NCBI GenBank assembly: GCA_964522845.1 | Contig: CAZFZQ010000038.1 | Coordinates: forward strand, 1-8,213 | Origin: CAZFZQ01 sp964522845 | Lineage (GTDB): Bacteria > Patescibacteriota > Patescibacteriia > GCA-002772895 | DNA length: 8,213 nucleotides | Direction of reading: 5' to 3' | Shown: positions 1-6,035 of the stretch, in pieces | Position numbering within the stretch: the stretch's first letter is position 1 | How the letters are laid out: every line of letters begins with the position of its first letter | Made by a program: the position numbers and the translations under genes | Notes under the pieces: generated by a model | Databases searched by the model: none | Seen by the model: the letters and a program-made list of their open reading frames with translations, nothing else | What the model was told of the DNA's origin: nothing

Positions 1-1339
1 CCGAAGGCCCGCCTAGACTCGCTCGCCTCGTCTCCGACGATTCGGAGCGGGAGCTAGTCGAGGCTGGAGCTTTTTTCAAATATTCCATGGTCAGGCGTTC
101 CAAATCATAACCGCGCGTGCCCGGATTTAAAACATAGGCCGCGATCATCACGTCAAACATTTCGCCACGAACTTCAACATCAAATCGCTCCAAAATATGC
201 ATCTGATTTTTGATATCGTGGCTCGCTTTTTTTATTTTTTCATTGGCAAAAACGGATTTCGCTTCATTAAAAAATTCTGGTGCTTTCAATTTCGCGCCAA
301 AAACAATTTTTGCCATCTCGCCGGAAGAAGCAATAAAAATTTCTTTAATTTCTTTGCCAAACAAACTTTCCTGGGCTTCTATGATGTAAAAAACCAACTC
401 ATCTTTAATTCGCCCCAACATTTTTTTCGCCTCATTCATTGTATTTATCTCTCTCCCCCCGCTAACTGCTAACTGCTTACTGCTTACTGCTTCTTTTTCC
501 AGCAAACTCTTAAATCCATAATCAACAAAAAACTTATTTACCTTTTCCGTGTCGTGAATGCCATACTTCATTTCTTCCAAAGAAAATTTTACGGGCGCGT
601 CTTTGCGAAGCACCACCAGGCTGCGGCTTTTGTACGCGTCATCGCGTCCGGTGCGCAAAACCGCTTTTACTTTTTCCGTCGCTTCCAAATTTTCCAAATT
701 TTCATAAATCCCGTCAACGCTCCCGTATTTTTTTAATAATTTTTCCGCGCCGATTTTTCCAATGCCGCGAACGCCCTTGATATTATCCGACGGATCGCCG
801 GCCAGCGCTTTCAGTTCAATCATCTGCTCCGGCAAAAGACCATATTCTTTTTTAATTTCTTCCGGCGTGAAGAGCATTGTCTCGGAAACGCCTTTTTTAA
901 AAGTTAAAACGTTTATTTTTTCATCAACAATCTGGAATGTATCTTTATCGCCGGTCAAAATAATAACTTTGTCCGTCTTGGCTGCCTCCGCGATGGTAGC
1001 AATAACATCGTCCGCTTCATATCCCTTGGCGTCGTAAGAGGGGACGCCATAAGCGGTCAAAAAATCCTTAATCATATCAATTTGGTCATACAAATCCTGC
1101 GGTTTTTTCTCGCGCTGAGCTTTGTACTCAGCATAGGCCTCATGCCGGAAGGTGGGCTCGCGCCTATCCCATGCCACAGCAACATAATCCGGCGCCATGT
1201 CCTTCATGGCTTTCAAAAACACGCGCGCAAATCCAAAAACAGCATTAACCTGCCGGCCTTTAGGGTCGGTTAAGGGAGCAATCGCGTGATAAGCGCGATG
1301 CAAAAGCGCGTTTCCGTCTATGATAATTAGTTTATTCAT
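1..1339 (-). CDS. polA: DNA polymerase I, N-terminal part (5'-3' exonuclease plus inactive 3'-5' exonuclease-like domain), partial at left edge
   Basis: Replication and repair polymerase that removes RNA primers and flaps. The frame is open from ATG at 1337-1339 to the window edge, giving 446 residues and no stop; the polymerase domain would lie to the left. Residues 1-280 form the FEN-like 5' nuclease with the full set of expected metal ligands: D8, D58, E108-x-D110-D111, D131 and D133, plus the GDPSDN motif at 181-186 followed by the helix-hairpin-helix GVRGIG. Residues about 300-421 form the 3'-5' exonuclease-like fold, but the acidic catalytic positions are not kept (FYIIEAQ where active enzymes have the DxE motif; KNQMHIL where they have KxD), so proofreading is probably dead. 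Two repeats lie in frame: a heptamer repeat encoding residues 284-293 at the domain junction, and a palindrome after residue 421. No Shine-Dalgarno is visible; the start begins the canonical MNKLIIIDGNALLHRAY. Confidence 0.95.
   Translation of the reverse strand, partial: MNKLIIIDGNALLHRAYHAIAPLTDPKGRQVNAVFGFARVFLKAMKDMAPDYVAVAWDRREPTFRHEAYAEYKAQREKKPQDLYDQIDMIKDFLTAYGVPSYDAKGYEADDVIATIAEAAKTDKVIILTGDKDTFQIVDEKINVLTFKKGVSETMLFTPEEIKKEYGLLPEQMIELKALAGDPSDNIKGVRGIGKIGAEKLLKKYGSVDGIYENLENLEATEKVKAVLRTGRDDAYKSRSLVVLRKDAPVKFSLEEMKYGIHDTEKVNKFFVDYGFKSLLEKEAVSSKQLAVSGGREINTMNEAKKMLGRIKDELVFYIIEAQESLFGKEIKEIFIASSGEMAKIVFGAKLKAPEFFNEAKSVFANEKIKKASHDIKNQMHILERFDVEVRGEMFDVMIAAYVLNPGTRGYDLERLTMEYLKKAPASTSSRSESSETRRASLGGPS
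11..64. repeat. GC-rich 54-bp imperfect palindrome inside polA
   Basis: Central stem CTCCGA (32-37) and TCGGAG (42-47) around a 4-nt loop. The outer arms GCCT-x-GACT-x-GCTC (11-23) match in inverted orientation GAGC-x-AGTC-x-AGGC (52-64). The polA frame reads through it without a stop, giving a Ser/Arg-rich stretch (about residues 422-446) directly after the conserved end of the exonuclease-like domain (...LTMEYL). It is more GC-rich than the surrounding gene. It resembles in-frame palindromic insertions such as the Rickettsia palindromic elements in behaviour, not necessarily in origin. Confidence 0.7.
461..492. repeat. 7-bp tandem repeat (GCTAACT x2, GCTTACT x2, GCTT) inside polA
   Basis: Four and a half heptamers in a row. 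On the polA strand they read in frame as AVSSKQLAVS (residues 284-293), exactly between the 5' nuclease and the exonuclease-like domain. A related copy sits at 1662-1683 in the lipoprotein gene; 469-490 and 1662-1683 agree at 20 of 22 positions, including 15 consecutive identical bases. I recall short tandem repeats of this kind as common in Parcubacteria genomes, but cannot check that here. Confidence 0.85.
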
Positions 1340-1348
1340 ACTATAATT

Positions 1349-1377
1349 AGTTTACCTTCAAAAGCTTCTAACTTCAA
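1349..1377 (-). promoter_or_regulatory. Putative polA promoter, near-leaderless
   Basis: On the minus strand, a -35 TTGAAG (1372-1377) and a -10 TAAACT (1349-1354) are separated by 17 bp. The ATG lies only 9 nt past the -10, so a start site at the usual distance would leave an untranslated leader of about 0-3 nt. No other better-placed pair was seen. Confidence 0.5.
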
Positions 1378-1380
1378 CCC

Positions 1381-1409
1381 TTGATTTTGTTTTATTTTTA
1401 TGCTACACT
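1381..1409 (+). promoter_or_regulatory. Promoter of tRNA-Cys
   Basis: -35 TTGATT (1381-1386), 17-bp spacer ending in TGC, -10 TACACT (1404-1409). The TGn in front makes it an extended -10. Expected transcription start is near 1416, a few bases before the mature tRNA 5' end. The same TGCTACACT core is used by the tig promoter. Confidence 0.75.
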
Positions 1410-1421
1410 AAATTTGTATTC

Positions 1422-1497
1422 GGCCACGTGGCGAAGTAGCTAACGCTGCGGTCTGCAAAACCGCTATCCATGGGTGCAAGTCCCATCGTGGCCTCCA
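1422..1497 (+). tRNA. tRNA-Cys (anticodon GCA), CCA encoded
   Basis: Decodes UGU/UGC. The acceptor stem GGCCACG (1422-1428) pairs perfectly with CGTGGCC (1487-1493). The anticodon stem GCGGT/ACCGC (1448-1452, 1460-1464) closes loop CTGCAAA with anticodon GCA at 1455-1457. The T stem is ATGGG/CCCAT. The discriminator is U (1494), the identity base expected for tRNA-Cys, and CCA is encoded at 1495-1497. The D arm has a 3-bp GCG/CGC stem. Odd: the T loop is TGCAAGT, with G where the near-universal pseudouridine-55 precursor U should be, and the D loop has AG instead of GG (see findings). Confidence 0.97.
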
Positions 1498-1623
1498 TTC
1501 TTCGCGCCAGCGAAGAATGCCCTTCGTAGCTTTAGCGAAGAATGGGCTTCAAATAAAAATTTGATCCTGTTTTCATCAGCGCTTCGAATGGCAAGCCATA
1601 ATTTTCCGGCGCGAAGAATGGAG
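1493..1623. repeat. 131-bp element with 16-bp terminal inverted repeats, abutting the tRNA 3' end
   Basis: CTCCATTCTTCGCGCC (1493-1508) is repeated exactly in inverted orientation at 1608-1623. Inside, a perfect 10-bp hairpin CATTCTTCGC / GCGAAGAATG (1496-1505, 1510-1519) and a further palindromic unit CTTCG...CGAAG (1522-1540) repeat the motif; GCGAAGAATG occurs at 1510, 1535 and 1611. The left repeat includes the tRNA discriminator and CCA. No transposase or target-site duplication is visible. There is no T-run, so these hairpins are not standard terminators. Confidence 0.75.
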
Positions 1624-1647
1624 CAGTCCATTGACAAAGGAGCTGAA

Positions 1648-2463
1648 ATGAAATTTTCTGCCTTACTACTTACTGCTTACTGCCTGCTACTTTCCCCCGC
1701 CTGTTCCCCACACGAACTTGAAACTCCGGAACATCATCCTCCCATCGGCGGAAAAACCGACAGCCCAAAACCTGACTTCAAAAAAGAAGTGAAAGACGCA
1801 ATCTCGGCATCGCCCTCTTACGCGTTTGGTTACGGTAATATCCCTTTGGAATGGATTTGGGCGAATATCAATTACAATAGTTTTGATTATAAAAAGTTTT
1901 TTGCCACCAAGTGCCCGGACAATTGGGAAAATGGCGCGAGCTGGCTGGAATGCAAATACGAAGACGCGAATTCCAAAATATTTTTTTCGGTAAGTGTCAG
2001 TGGCAATTGCATCATTGTAAATATCAAGAACATATCTCTGACAAATTATTTTCTTTCGCGGCGGCTCCAAGCAATCTGGGAAATCACGGGCGAAGATACG
2101 GATTTCACTGTTGTGAAATATGAAAAAATCACCGACAGCGGGCATCTGTCTGACTACTCCATAATTACGGCAAGATATATCAAAAGAGAAAATCGGATCA
2201 TCGCTTCCGGCTCTTCCAGCTCCTATCTTTCCGGATCATTCACATTTGAAACCGACGGCATACATTTCACAACGTGCCCGGAAAAACCCGATGGATATAT
2301 TTATATCCATGGAAATAATACGGTTGGCGTTAATTTTTTCCAAGCCAAAAATTGCGATTCTTGCGCGCCCGTGGCTTTTGACAACCAATATGGAAAATAT
2401 GCTTACTGCGGGCCTTGGCCCCTGCGCGACCTGTTTGATTATCTCGCGCCGTTCATTCAATAA
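1648..2463 (+). CDS. Probable secreted lipoprotein of unknown function, Cys-rich, 271 aa
   Basis: I do not recognise the family. The start at 1648 is chosen because a strong Shine-Dalgarno AAAGGAG (1636-1642) lies 5 nt upstream and translation then opens with a signal peptide: Lys2, hydrophobic core to residue 15, and an imperfect lipobox S-P-A-C with Cys19 as the likely lipidated residue. Upstream in-frame ATGs would begin inside the tRNA. After a Pro/His/Glu-rich linker (20-45) the rest looks globular and beta-rich, with aromatic and Ser-rich stretches and seven more cysteines (89, 102, 121, 210, 236, 239, 254), including a CDSC pair at 236-239; disulfides are plausible outside the cell. 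The hydrophobic core is encoded by a repeat (1662-1683). No strong promoter was found (weak TTGATC 1561 / TCGAAT 1584), so read-through from the tRNA is possible. It shares a terminator with the convergent peptidase gene. Confidence 0.8.
   Translation: MKFSALLLTAYCLLLSPACSPHELETPEHHPPIGGKTDSPKPDFKKEVKDAISASPSYAFGYGNIPLEWIWANINYNSFDYKKFFATKCPDNWENGASWLECKYEDANSKIFFSVSVSGNCIIVNIKNISLTNYFLSRRLQAIWEITGEDTDFTVVKYEKITDSGHLSDYSIITARYIKRENRIIASGSSSSYLSGSFTFETDGIHFTTCPEKPDGYIYIHGNNTVGVNFFQAKNCDSCAPVAFDNQYGKYAYCGPWPLRDLFDYLAPFIQ
1662..1683. repeat. Heptamer-type repeat copy forming the signal-peptide core
   Basis: Degenerate CTTACT(A/G) units, 20 of 22 positions identical to 469-490 in polA. Read on the plus strand in this frame it contributes the LLTAYCL part of the lipoprotein signal peptide. 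Confidence 0.65.
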
Positions 2464-2468
2464 ATAGC

Positions 2469-2496
2469 AAAACTCCTGATTTCTCAGGAGTTTTTT
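2469..2496. terminator. Bidirectional intrinsic terminator
   Basis: AAAACTCCTGA (2469-2479) and TCAGGAGTTTT (2484-2494) form a perfect 11-bp stem around loop TTTC, with a T-run on the plus strand and an A-run that gives a U-tract on the minus-strand RNA. It sits in the 41-nt gap between the convergent lipoprotein and M23 peptidase genes and can serve both. Confidence 0.9.
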
Positions 2497-2504
2497 AAAT
2501 CTGA

Positions 2505-3800
2505 TTATTTGATGTAAAGCAACGGGTTTCTCCGCACATTGCCGTCATAAACTTCAAAATGCACATGCGGGCCGGTGGACCAGCCGGTATTGCCGGATGA
2601 TGCGATATGCTGGCCGCGCAAAACCTCATCGCCTTTTCTGACAAACAATCGGCTGTTGTGCGCGTAACGCGTTTTAATACCATTGCCATGATCAATCAAA
2701 ACCTCCCAGCCATAGCCCGTGCCCCAACCGGCATAAATAACCATACCCGCCTCGGCGGCTACAACTTCTGAACCGGTTGGCAAACCAATATCAAGACCGG
2801 GGTGCCGCCAGCTGAAATATTGCGTAATGCGGCGCGCCGGAACCGGCCAAAGCAAAGCGCCTGATGATTCATAACTGCGCGACGCGGTATAGCCCGACGC
2901 GTATGTGGGCGCGGGCGGCGGAACATAAATAATTTTTCCATCCGGCACGACAATCACTTGGCCCACACTCAAAGCATCGCCGCTTAAACGATTAAATTCT
3001 ATAATTTTATCCGCGTTCGCCTTATATTTTGAAACGATGCCGGCAAGCGTATCGCCTTTTTTAACCGTATGCGCCACGCCGGAGGTCGGCAATATTGTCA
3101 GCCGATCGCCGGGCCTGATTAAAGATCGCGAAGACAAATTGTTGGCCCATAAAAGCGTTTCCAAACTGATGCCAAATTCTTGGGCGATTGAACCCGAAAC
3201 GTCGCCTTTTTGCACAACATAATATTCAATACCCGTCCGCGTATTCGCGGTGCCGATGCCTGTTGTATAATCGCCCCCGATAAAACCAATAGAACTATAC
3301 GGTTCAATTTGAGCCATATCTATAGCATTAACACCCGAGGAACCACTTTCAGCGGCCGCTTCAATATCAGAATTAATGGGCAGGCCCTGGACAGTCTGTT
3401 CTTCATCCGTGGGTTTGGTCAATTTAAAAAGAATGCTATTTTTTCCATAATCGCCCAAAGAACTTGCGTGCGCGTAAATATTTTGCGAGACCGTGGCCGC
3501 GGCAATCAAAATAATGGCCGCGTGGATTATGTATTTATTGGTAACAATTCCAAAAATATCTTTGAAAGGGAAAATTTTACCCGCCGCCCTCCTCACAAAA
3601 AAATAAACTTTGTAAATGGAAAAAAGCACGCCGTAGATTACTTTGCCCACGGCAACGAGCGGCTTATCCAAAAATTTAAGCATAAAAACAAGCCCGTCTT
3701 TTACGATCCGGGCGCCTTTTAGCGTCAACAAGGCAAATTTTACCAGATACCTCTTAAACTTAAACGCCATACCCAGTAAGACAACTTTGAAAATATCCAT
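2505..3800 (-). CDS. Membrane-anchored LysM-LysM-M23 family zinc metallopeptidase (murein hydrolase), 431 aa
   Basis: Predicted to bind and cut peptidoglycan on the outer face of the membrane. Residues 1-90 are basic and partly amphipathic; 91-110 (IIHAAIILIAAATV...) is the likely membrane segment or uncleaved signal anchor. LysM repeats lie at about 192-237 (YYVVQKGDVSGSIAQEFGIS...) and 243-287 (HTVKKGDTLAGIVSKY...), then a Pro/Tyr/Ser-rich linker. The C-terminal Peptidase_M23 domain (about 315-431) keeps all expected zinc and catalytic residues: H333 and D337 (RHPGLDIG), H381 (YAHNS), and H412/H414 (HVHFE). The architecture matches the NlpD/LysM-M23 type. The ATG at 3798-3800 has no clear Shine-Dalgarno. 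It is convergent with the lipoprotein and divergent from hppA. Substrate bond (endopeptidase) is inferred from the family. Confidence 0.93.
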   Translation of the reverse strand: MDIFKVVLLGMAFKFKRYLVKFALLTLKGARIVKDGLVFMLKFLDKPLVAVGKVIYGVLFSIYKVYFFVRRAAGKIFPFKDIFGIVTNKYIIHAAIILIAAATVSQNIYAHASSLGDYGKNSILFKLTKPTDEEQTVQGLPINSDIEAAAESGSSGVNAIDMAQIEPYSSIGFIGGDYTTGIGTANTRTGIEYYVVQKGDVSGSIAQEFGISLETLLWANNLSSRSLIRPGDRLTILPTSGVAHTVKKGDTLAGIVSKYKANADKIIEFNRLSGDALSVGQVIVVPDGKIIYVPPPAPTYASGYTASRSYESSGALLWPVPARRITQYFSWRHPGLDIGLPTGSEVVAAEAGMVIYAGWGTGYGWEVLIDHGNGIKTRYAHNSRLFVRKGDEVLRGQHIASSGNTGWSTGPHVHFEVYDGNVRRNPLLYIK

Positions 3801-3836
3801 TTTACTTTTTTATCCAATATCCAAAGTTTTCCTATT

Positions 3837-3865
3837 ATTATGCTGTTTTCGCCCAATGAAACCAA
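3837..3865 (-). promoter_or_regulatory. Candidate proximal promoter of the M23 peptidase gene
   Basis: Minus strand -35 TTGGTT (3860-3865), 17-bp spacer, -10 CATAAT (3837-3842). Predicted start near 3830 gives a leader of about 30 nt. It overlaps the left arm of the large palindrome, so a structure or binding protein there could affect it. Confidence 0.45.
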
Positions 3866-3879
3866 GATTGATTTCTCCC

Positions 3880-3907
3880 ATTATGCCGAAAGCATAATAA
3901 GGGTCAA
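3880..3907 (-). promoter_or_regulatory. Candidate distal promoter of the M23 peptidase gene
   Basis: Minus strand -35 TTGACC (3902-3907), 16-bp spacer, -10 CATAAT (3880-3885). The -10 is one side of the central ATTATGC/GCATAAT hairpin. It is an alternative or additional start to the proximal pair; the sequence cannot decide which is used. Confidence 0.4.
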
Positions 3908-3976
3908 AGTTGGTCTTACTGGGCATATATATAATAGGTAGGATAGCAAAAAATAATCAAAAAATCAAACAATTCG

Positions 3977-4006
3977 TTGACAAATTACATAAAAGCGGTC
4001 TATTAT
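3977..4006 (+). promoter_or_regulatory. Promoter of hppA
   Basis: Consensus -35 TTGACA (3977-3982), 18-bp spacer, -10 TATTAT (4001-4006). The predicted start near 4013 leaves a leader of about 22 nt with no recognisable Shine-Dalgarno before the ATG at 4035. Confidence 0.75.
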
Positions 4007-4034
4007 ATATGGTAGCTATAATTAACTTTTTATT

Positions 4035-6029
4035 ATGTCATTGTATCTCTTCCTCGCGGCCGCAGTTGCCGCTATCGCTTACGGCGGATATTTGGCCGCC
4101 AAAATTTTAAAATTTCCGGCCGGCGAAGGCAAAATGATCGGCATAGCCCGTGCCATCCAAGAAGGCGCTACCGCCTATCTTAACAGACAGTACAAAACCA
4201 TCGCCGTGATTGGCGCGGTTATTTTCTTCATTTTGGGCTTTGCCTTAAATTGGAGAATTGCCGCGGGCTTTGTAGTTGGTGCAGTTTTATCATCTATTGC
4301 CGGTTTTGTGGGAATGAATATTTCCGTCCGCGCCAACGTGCGCACGACCGAAGCCGCGAAAAAAGGCTTGAAAGAAGCGCTTGATGTGGCGGTAAAAGGC
4401 GGATCCGTTACCGGCCTTATGGTTGTCGGCCTTGGACTTTTGGGCGTGGCCGGGCTTTATGCTTTAACAAAAAATGGAATGTTTTTGGATTATTTAATCG
4501 GTTTGGGATTTGGCGGAAGTTTAATTTCCGTTTTCGCCCGTCTTGGCGGCGGAATTTTTACCAAAGCCGCTGACGTGGGCGCGGATCTCGTGGGAAAAGT
4601 TGAAAAAGGCATTCCGGAAGACGATCCGAGAAATCCGGCTGTCATTGCCGACAACGTTGGCGATAATGTGGGCGATTGCGCGGGCATGGCCGCCGACCTT
4701 TTTGAAACCTACGCGGTCACAGCCGTAGCATCAATGTTATTGGGATCTTTGGCCTTCAACGGCGCGACCAATGTGGTGATTTATCCTTTGGCTATCGGCG
4801 CCGCCGCCATTGTCGCTTCCATCGTGGGCACGCTTTTCATCAAATTGGGAAAAAGCAAAAATATCATGAACGCTTTGTATAAAGGTTTGATTGCCGCGGA
4901 AATTTTATCAGCCATACTTATCTATCCCATCACTAAATGGCTTTTGGGCGATTTGGAAAATTCTTTAAATCTTTATCTTTGCGCGCTCGTCGGCCTCGCG
5001 GTCACGGCGGCCATGGTCATCATCACGGAATATTACACTTCAACAAAATACAAACCGGTCCAGCAAATCGCCAAGGCCTCGGAAACCGGACACGGAACCA
5101 ACGTCATCGCCGGACTTGCCATGGGCATGAAATCAACCGGCTGGCCCATTCTTGTTATCGCCTCCGCGATTTTGGCCGCGCATTATTTGGCCGGACTTTA
5201 TGGCGTGGCCGTCGCCGCCATGAGCATGCTATCTTTGACCGGGATTATTGTTACCATTGACGCTTACGGACCAATCACGGACAACGCCGGCGGTATCGCG
5301 GAAATGGCAGAATTGCCAAAAGAAGTCCGCGACGTGACCGATCCGTTAGACGCGGTGGGCAACACCACCAAGGCCGTAACCAAAGGTTATGCCATTGGTT
5401 CAGCCGGGCTGGCGGCACTCGTTCTCTTTGCTTCTTACACTCAAGAACTGGCAAAATTGGGACGTGATTTTACTTTCAGTTTGAGCGATCCGCGCGTGAT
5501 TGTGGGACTTTTCATCGGCGGATTTTTGCCATATATGTTTAGCGCTTTCGCCATGGAATCGGTTGGAAAAACCGCAGGCGCGGTAGTGGAAGAAGTACGC
5601 CGGCAATTCCGCGAAATCAAAGGAATTATGGAAGGCGAAAACAAACCGGATTATGCAAAGTGCGTTGACATTGTCACTTCCGCCGCTATCCGCAATATGA
5701 TTTTGCCGGTCGTGATTACCGTTCTCGCGCCGATTTTGGTTGGGCTTCTTATCGGCCCGGTGGCATTGGGCGGACTTTTAATCGGTTCGATCGTCACGGG
5801 AATTTTTATCGCCATCTCCATGACATCAGGCGGCGGCGCGTGGGACAACGCGAAAAAATATATTGAATCCGGCCACTTCGGCGGAAAGGGATCGTTCGCG
5901 CACCAAGCAGCGGTCACCGGCGACACGGTGGGCGACCCATATAAAGACACCGCCGGCCCGGCCATCAACCCCATGATAAAAATCTTAAACATCATCGCGT
6001 TACTAATAATTCCATTTTTAGTAAGATAA
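4035..6029 (+). CDS. hppA: Membrane-bound K+-independent proton-translocating pyrophosphatase (H+-PPase), 664 aa
   Basis: Integral membrane pump that hydrolyses pyrophosphate to phosphate and exports protons, recovering energy from PPi made by biosynthesis. Hydrophobic helices run through the whole protein, within the normal size of bacterial family members. All signature segments are present: GGGIFTKAADVGADLVGKVE (171-190) with D180/D184, the DNVGDNVGDCAGMAAD block (206-221), DAYGPITDNAGGIAEM (409-424), and the C-terminal GDTVGDPYKDTAGPAINP (629-646). The subclass determinant reads GNTTKAVTKGYAIGS: Lys446 and Thr449 are the residues of the K+-independent class, which pumps H+; K+-dependent and Na+-pumping enzymes have Ala at the first position. 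The ATG at 4035 starts directly with the first membrane helix. Own promoter upstream and terminator downstream indicate a single-gene unit. Confidence 0.97.
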   Translation: MSLYLFLAAAVAAIAYGGYLAAKILKFPAGEGKMIGIARAIQEGATAYLNRQYKTIAVIGAVIFFILGFALNWRIAAGFVVGAVLSSIAGFVGMNISVRANVRTTEAAKKGLKEALDVAVKGGSVTGLMVVGLGLLGVAGLYALTKNGMFLDYLIGLGFGGSLISVFARLGGGIFTKAADVGADLVGKVEKGIPEDDPRNPAVIADNVGDNVGDCAGMAADLFETYAVTAVASMLLGSLAFNGATNVVIYPLAIGAAAIVASIVGTLFIKLGKSKNIMNALYKGLIAAEILSAILIYPITKWLLGDLENSLNLYLCALVGLAVTAAMVIITEYYTSTKYKPVQQIAKASETGHGTNVIAGLAMGMKSTGWPILVIASAILAAHYLAGLYGVAVAAMSMLSLTGIIVTIDAYGPITDNAGGIAEMAELPKEVRDVTDPLDAVGNTTKAVTKGYAIGSAGLAALVLFASYTQELAKLGRDFTFSLSDPRVIVGLFIGGFLPYMFSAFAMESVGKTAGAVVEEVRRQFREIKGIMEGENKPDYAKCVDIVTSAAIRNMILPVVITVLAPILVGLLIGPVALGGLLIGSIVTGIFIAISMTSGGGAWDNAKKYIESGHFGGKGSFAHQAAVTGDTVGDPYKDTAGPAINPMIKILNIIALLIIPFLVR

Positions 6030-6035
6030 TAACTG

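Larger units (their letters stand above)
3831..3938. repeat. 108-bp imperfect palindrome between divergent genes
   Basis: Nested inverted matches share one centre. ATTATGC (3880-3886) pairs with GCATAAT (3892-3898) around CGAAA; CCC/GGG flank this; 3851-3871 matches the inverse of 3904-3924 at 16 of 21 positions (GCCCA, ACCAA and TTGA blocks); and outermost CCTATTAT (3831-3838) pairs with ATAATAGG (3931-3938). It fills most of the 234-nt gap between the M23 gene and hppA. Not a terminator for either gene (both read away from it). Confidence 0.7.

Noticed and set aside
461..492. CRISPR-like array
   Set aside because: Head-to-tail heptamers with no spacers, inside a coding region; no cas genes in the window.
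1116..1134. Hairpin GCTGAG...CTCAGC inside polA
   Set aside because: Only 6 bp, within well-conserved coding sequence (AYAEYKAQRE); no reason to think it is more than chance.
1496..1546. Hairpins after tRNA-Cys as a rho-independent terminator
   Set aside because: Stable stems but no T-run follows either one; better described as part of the repeat element.
1474..1647. Upstream extension of the lipoprotein frame from an ATG at 1474
   Set aside because: It starts inside the tRNA-Cys T arm and runs through the inverted-repeat element; the ATG at 1648 has a strong Shine-Dalgarno and opens a signal peptide.
1687..2145. 152-codon open frame on the minus strand
   Set aside because: Entirely antisense to the lipoprotein gene, no ribosome site, low-complexity composition and no domain; a shadow frame.
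3210..3722. 170-codon open frame on the plus strand
   Set aside because: Antisense to the M23 peptidase, whose LysM and catalytic motifs are unambiguous.
3910..4110. 66-codon frame in the hppA upstream region
   Set aside because: It runs through the palindrome and the hppA promoter into hppA in another frame; no ribosome site.
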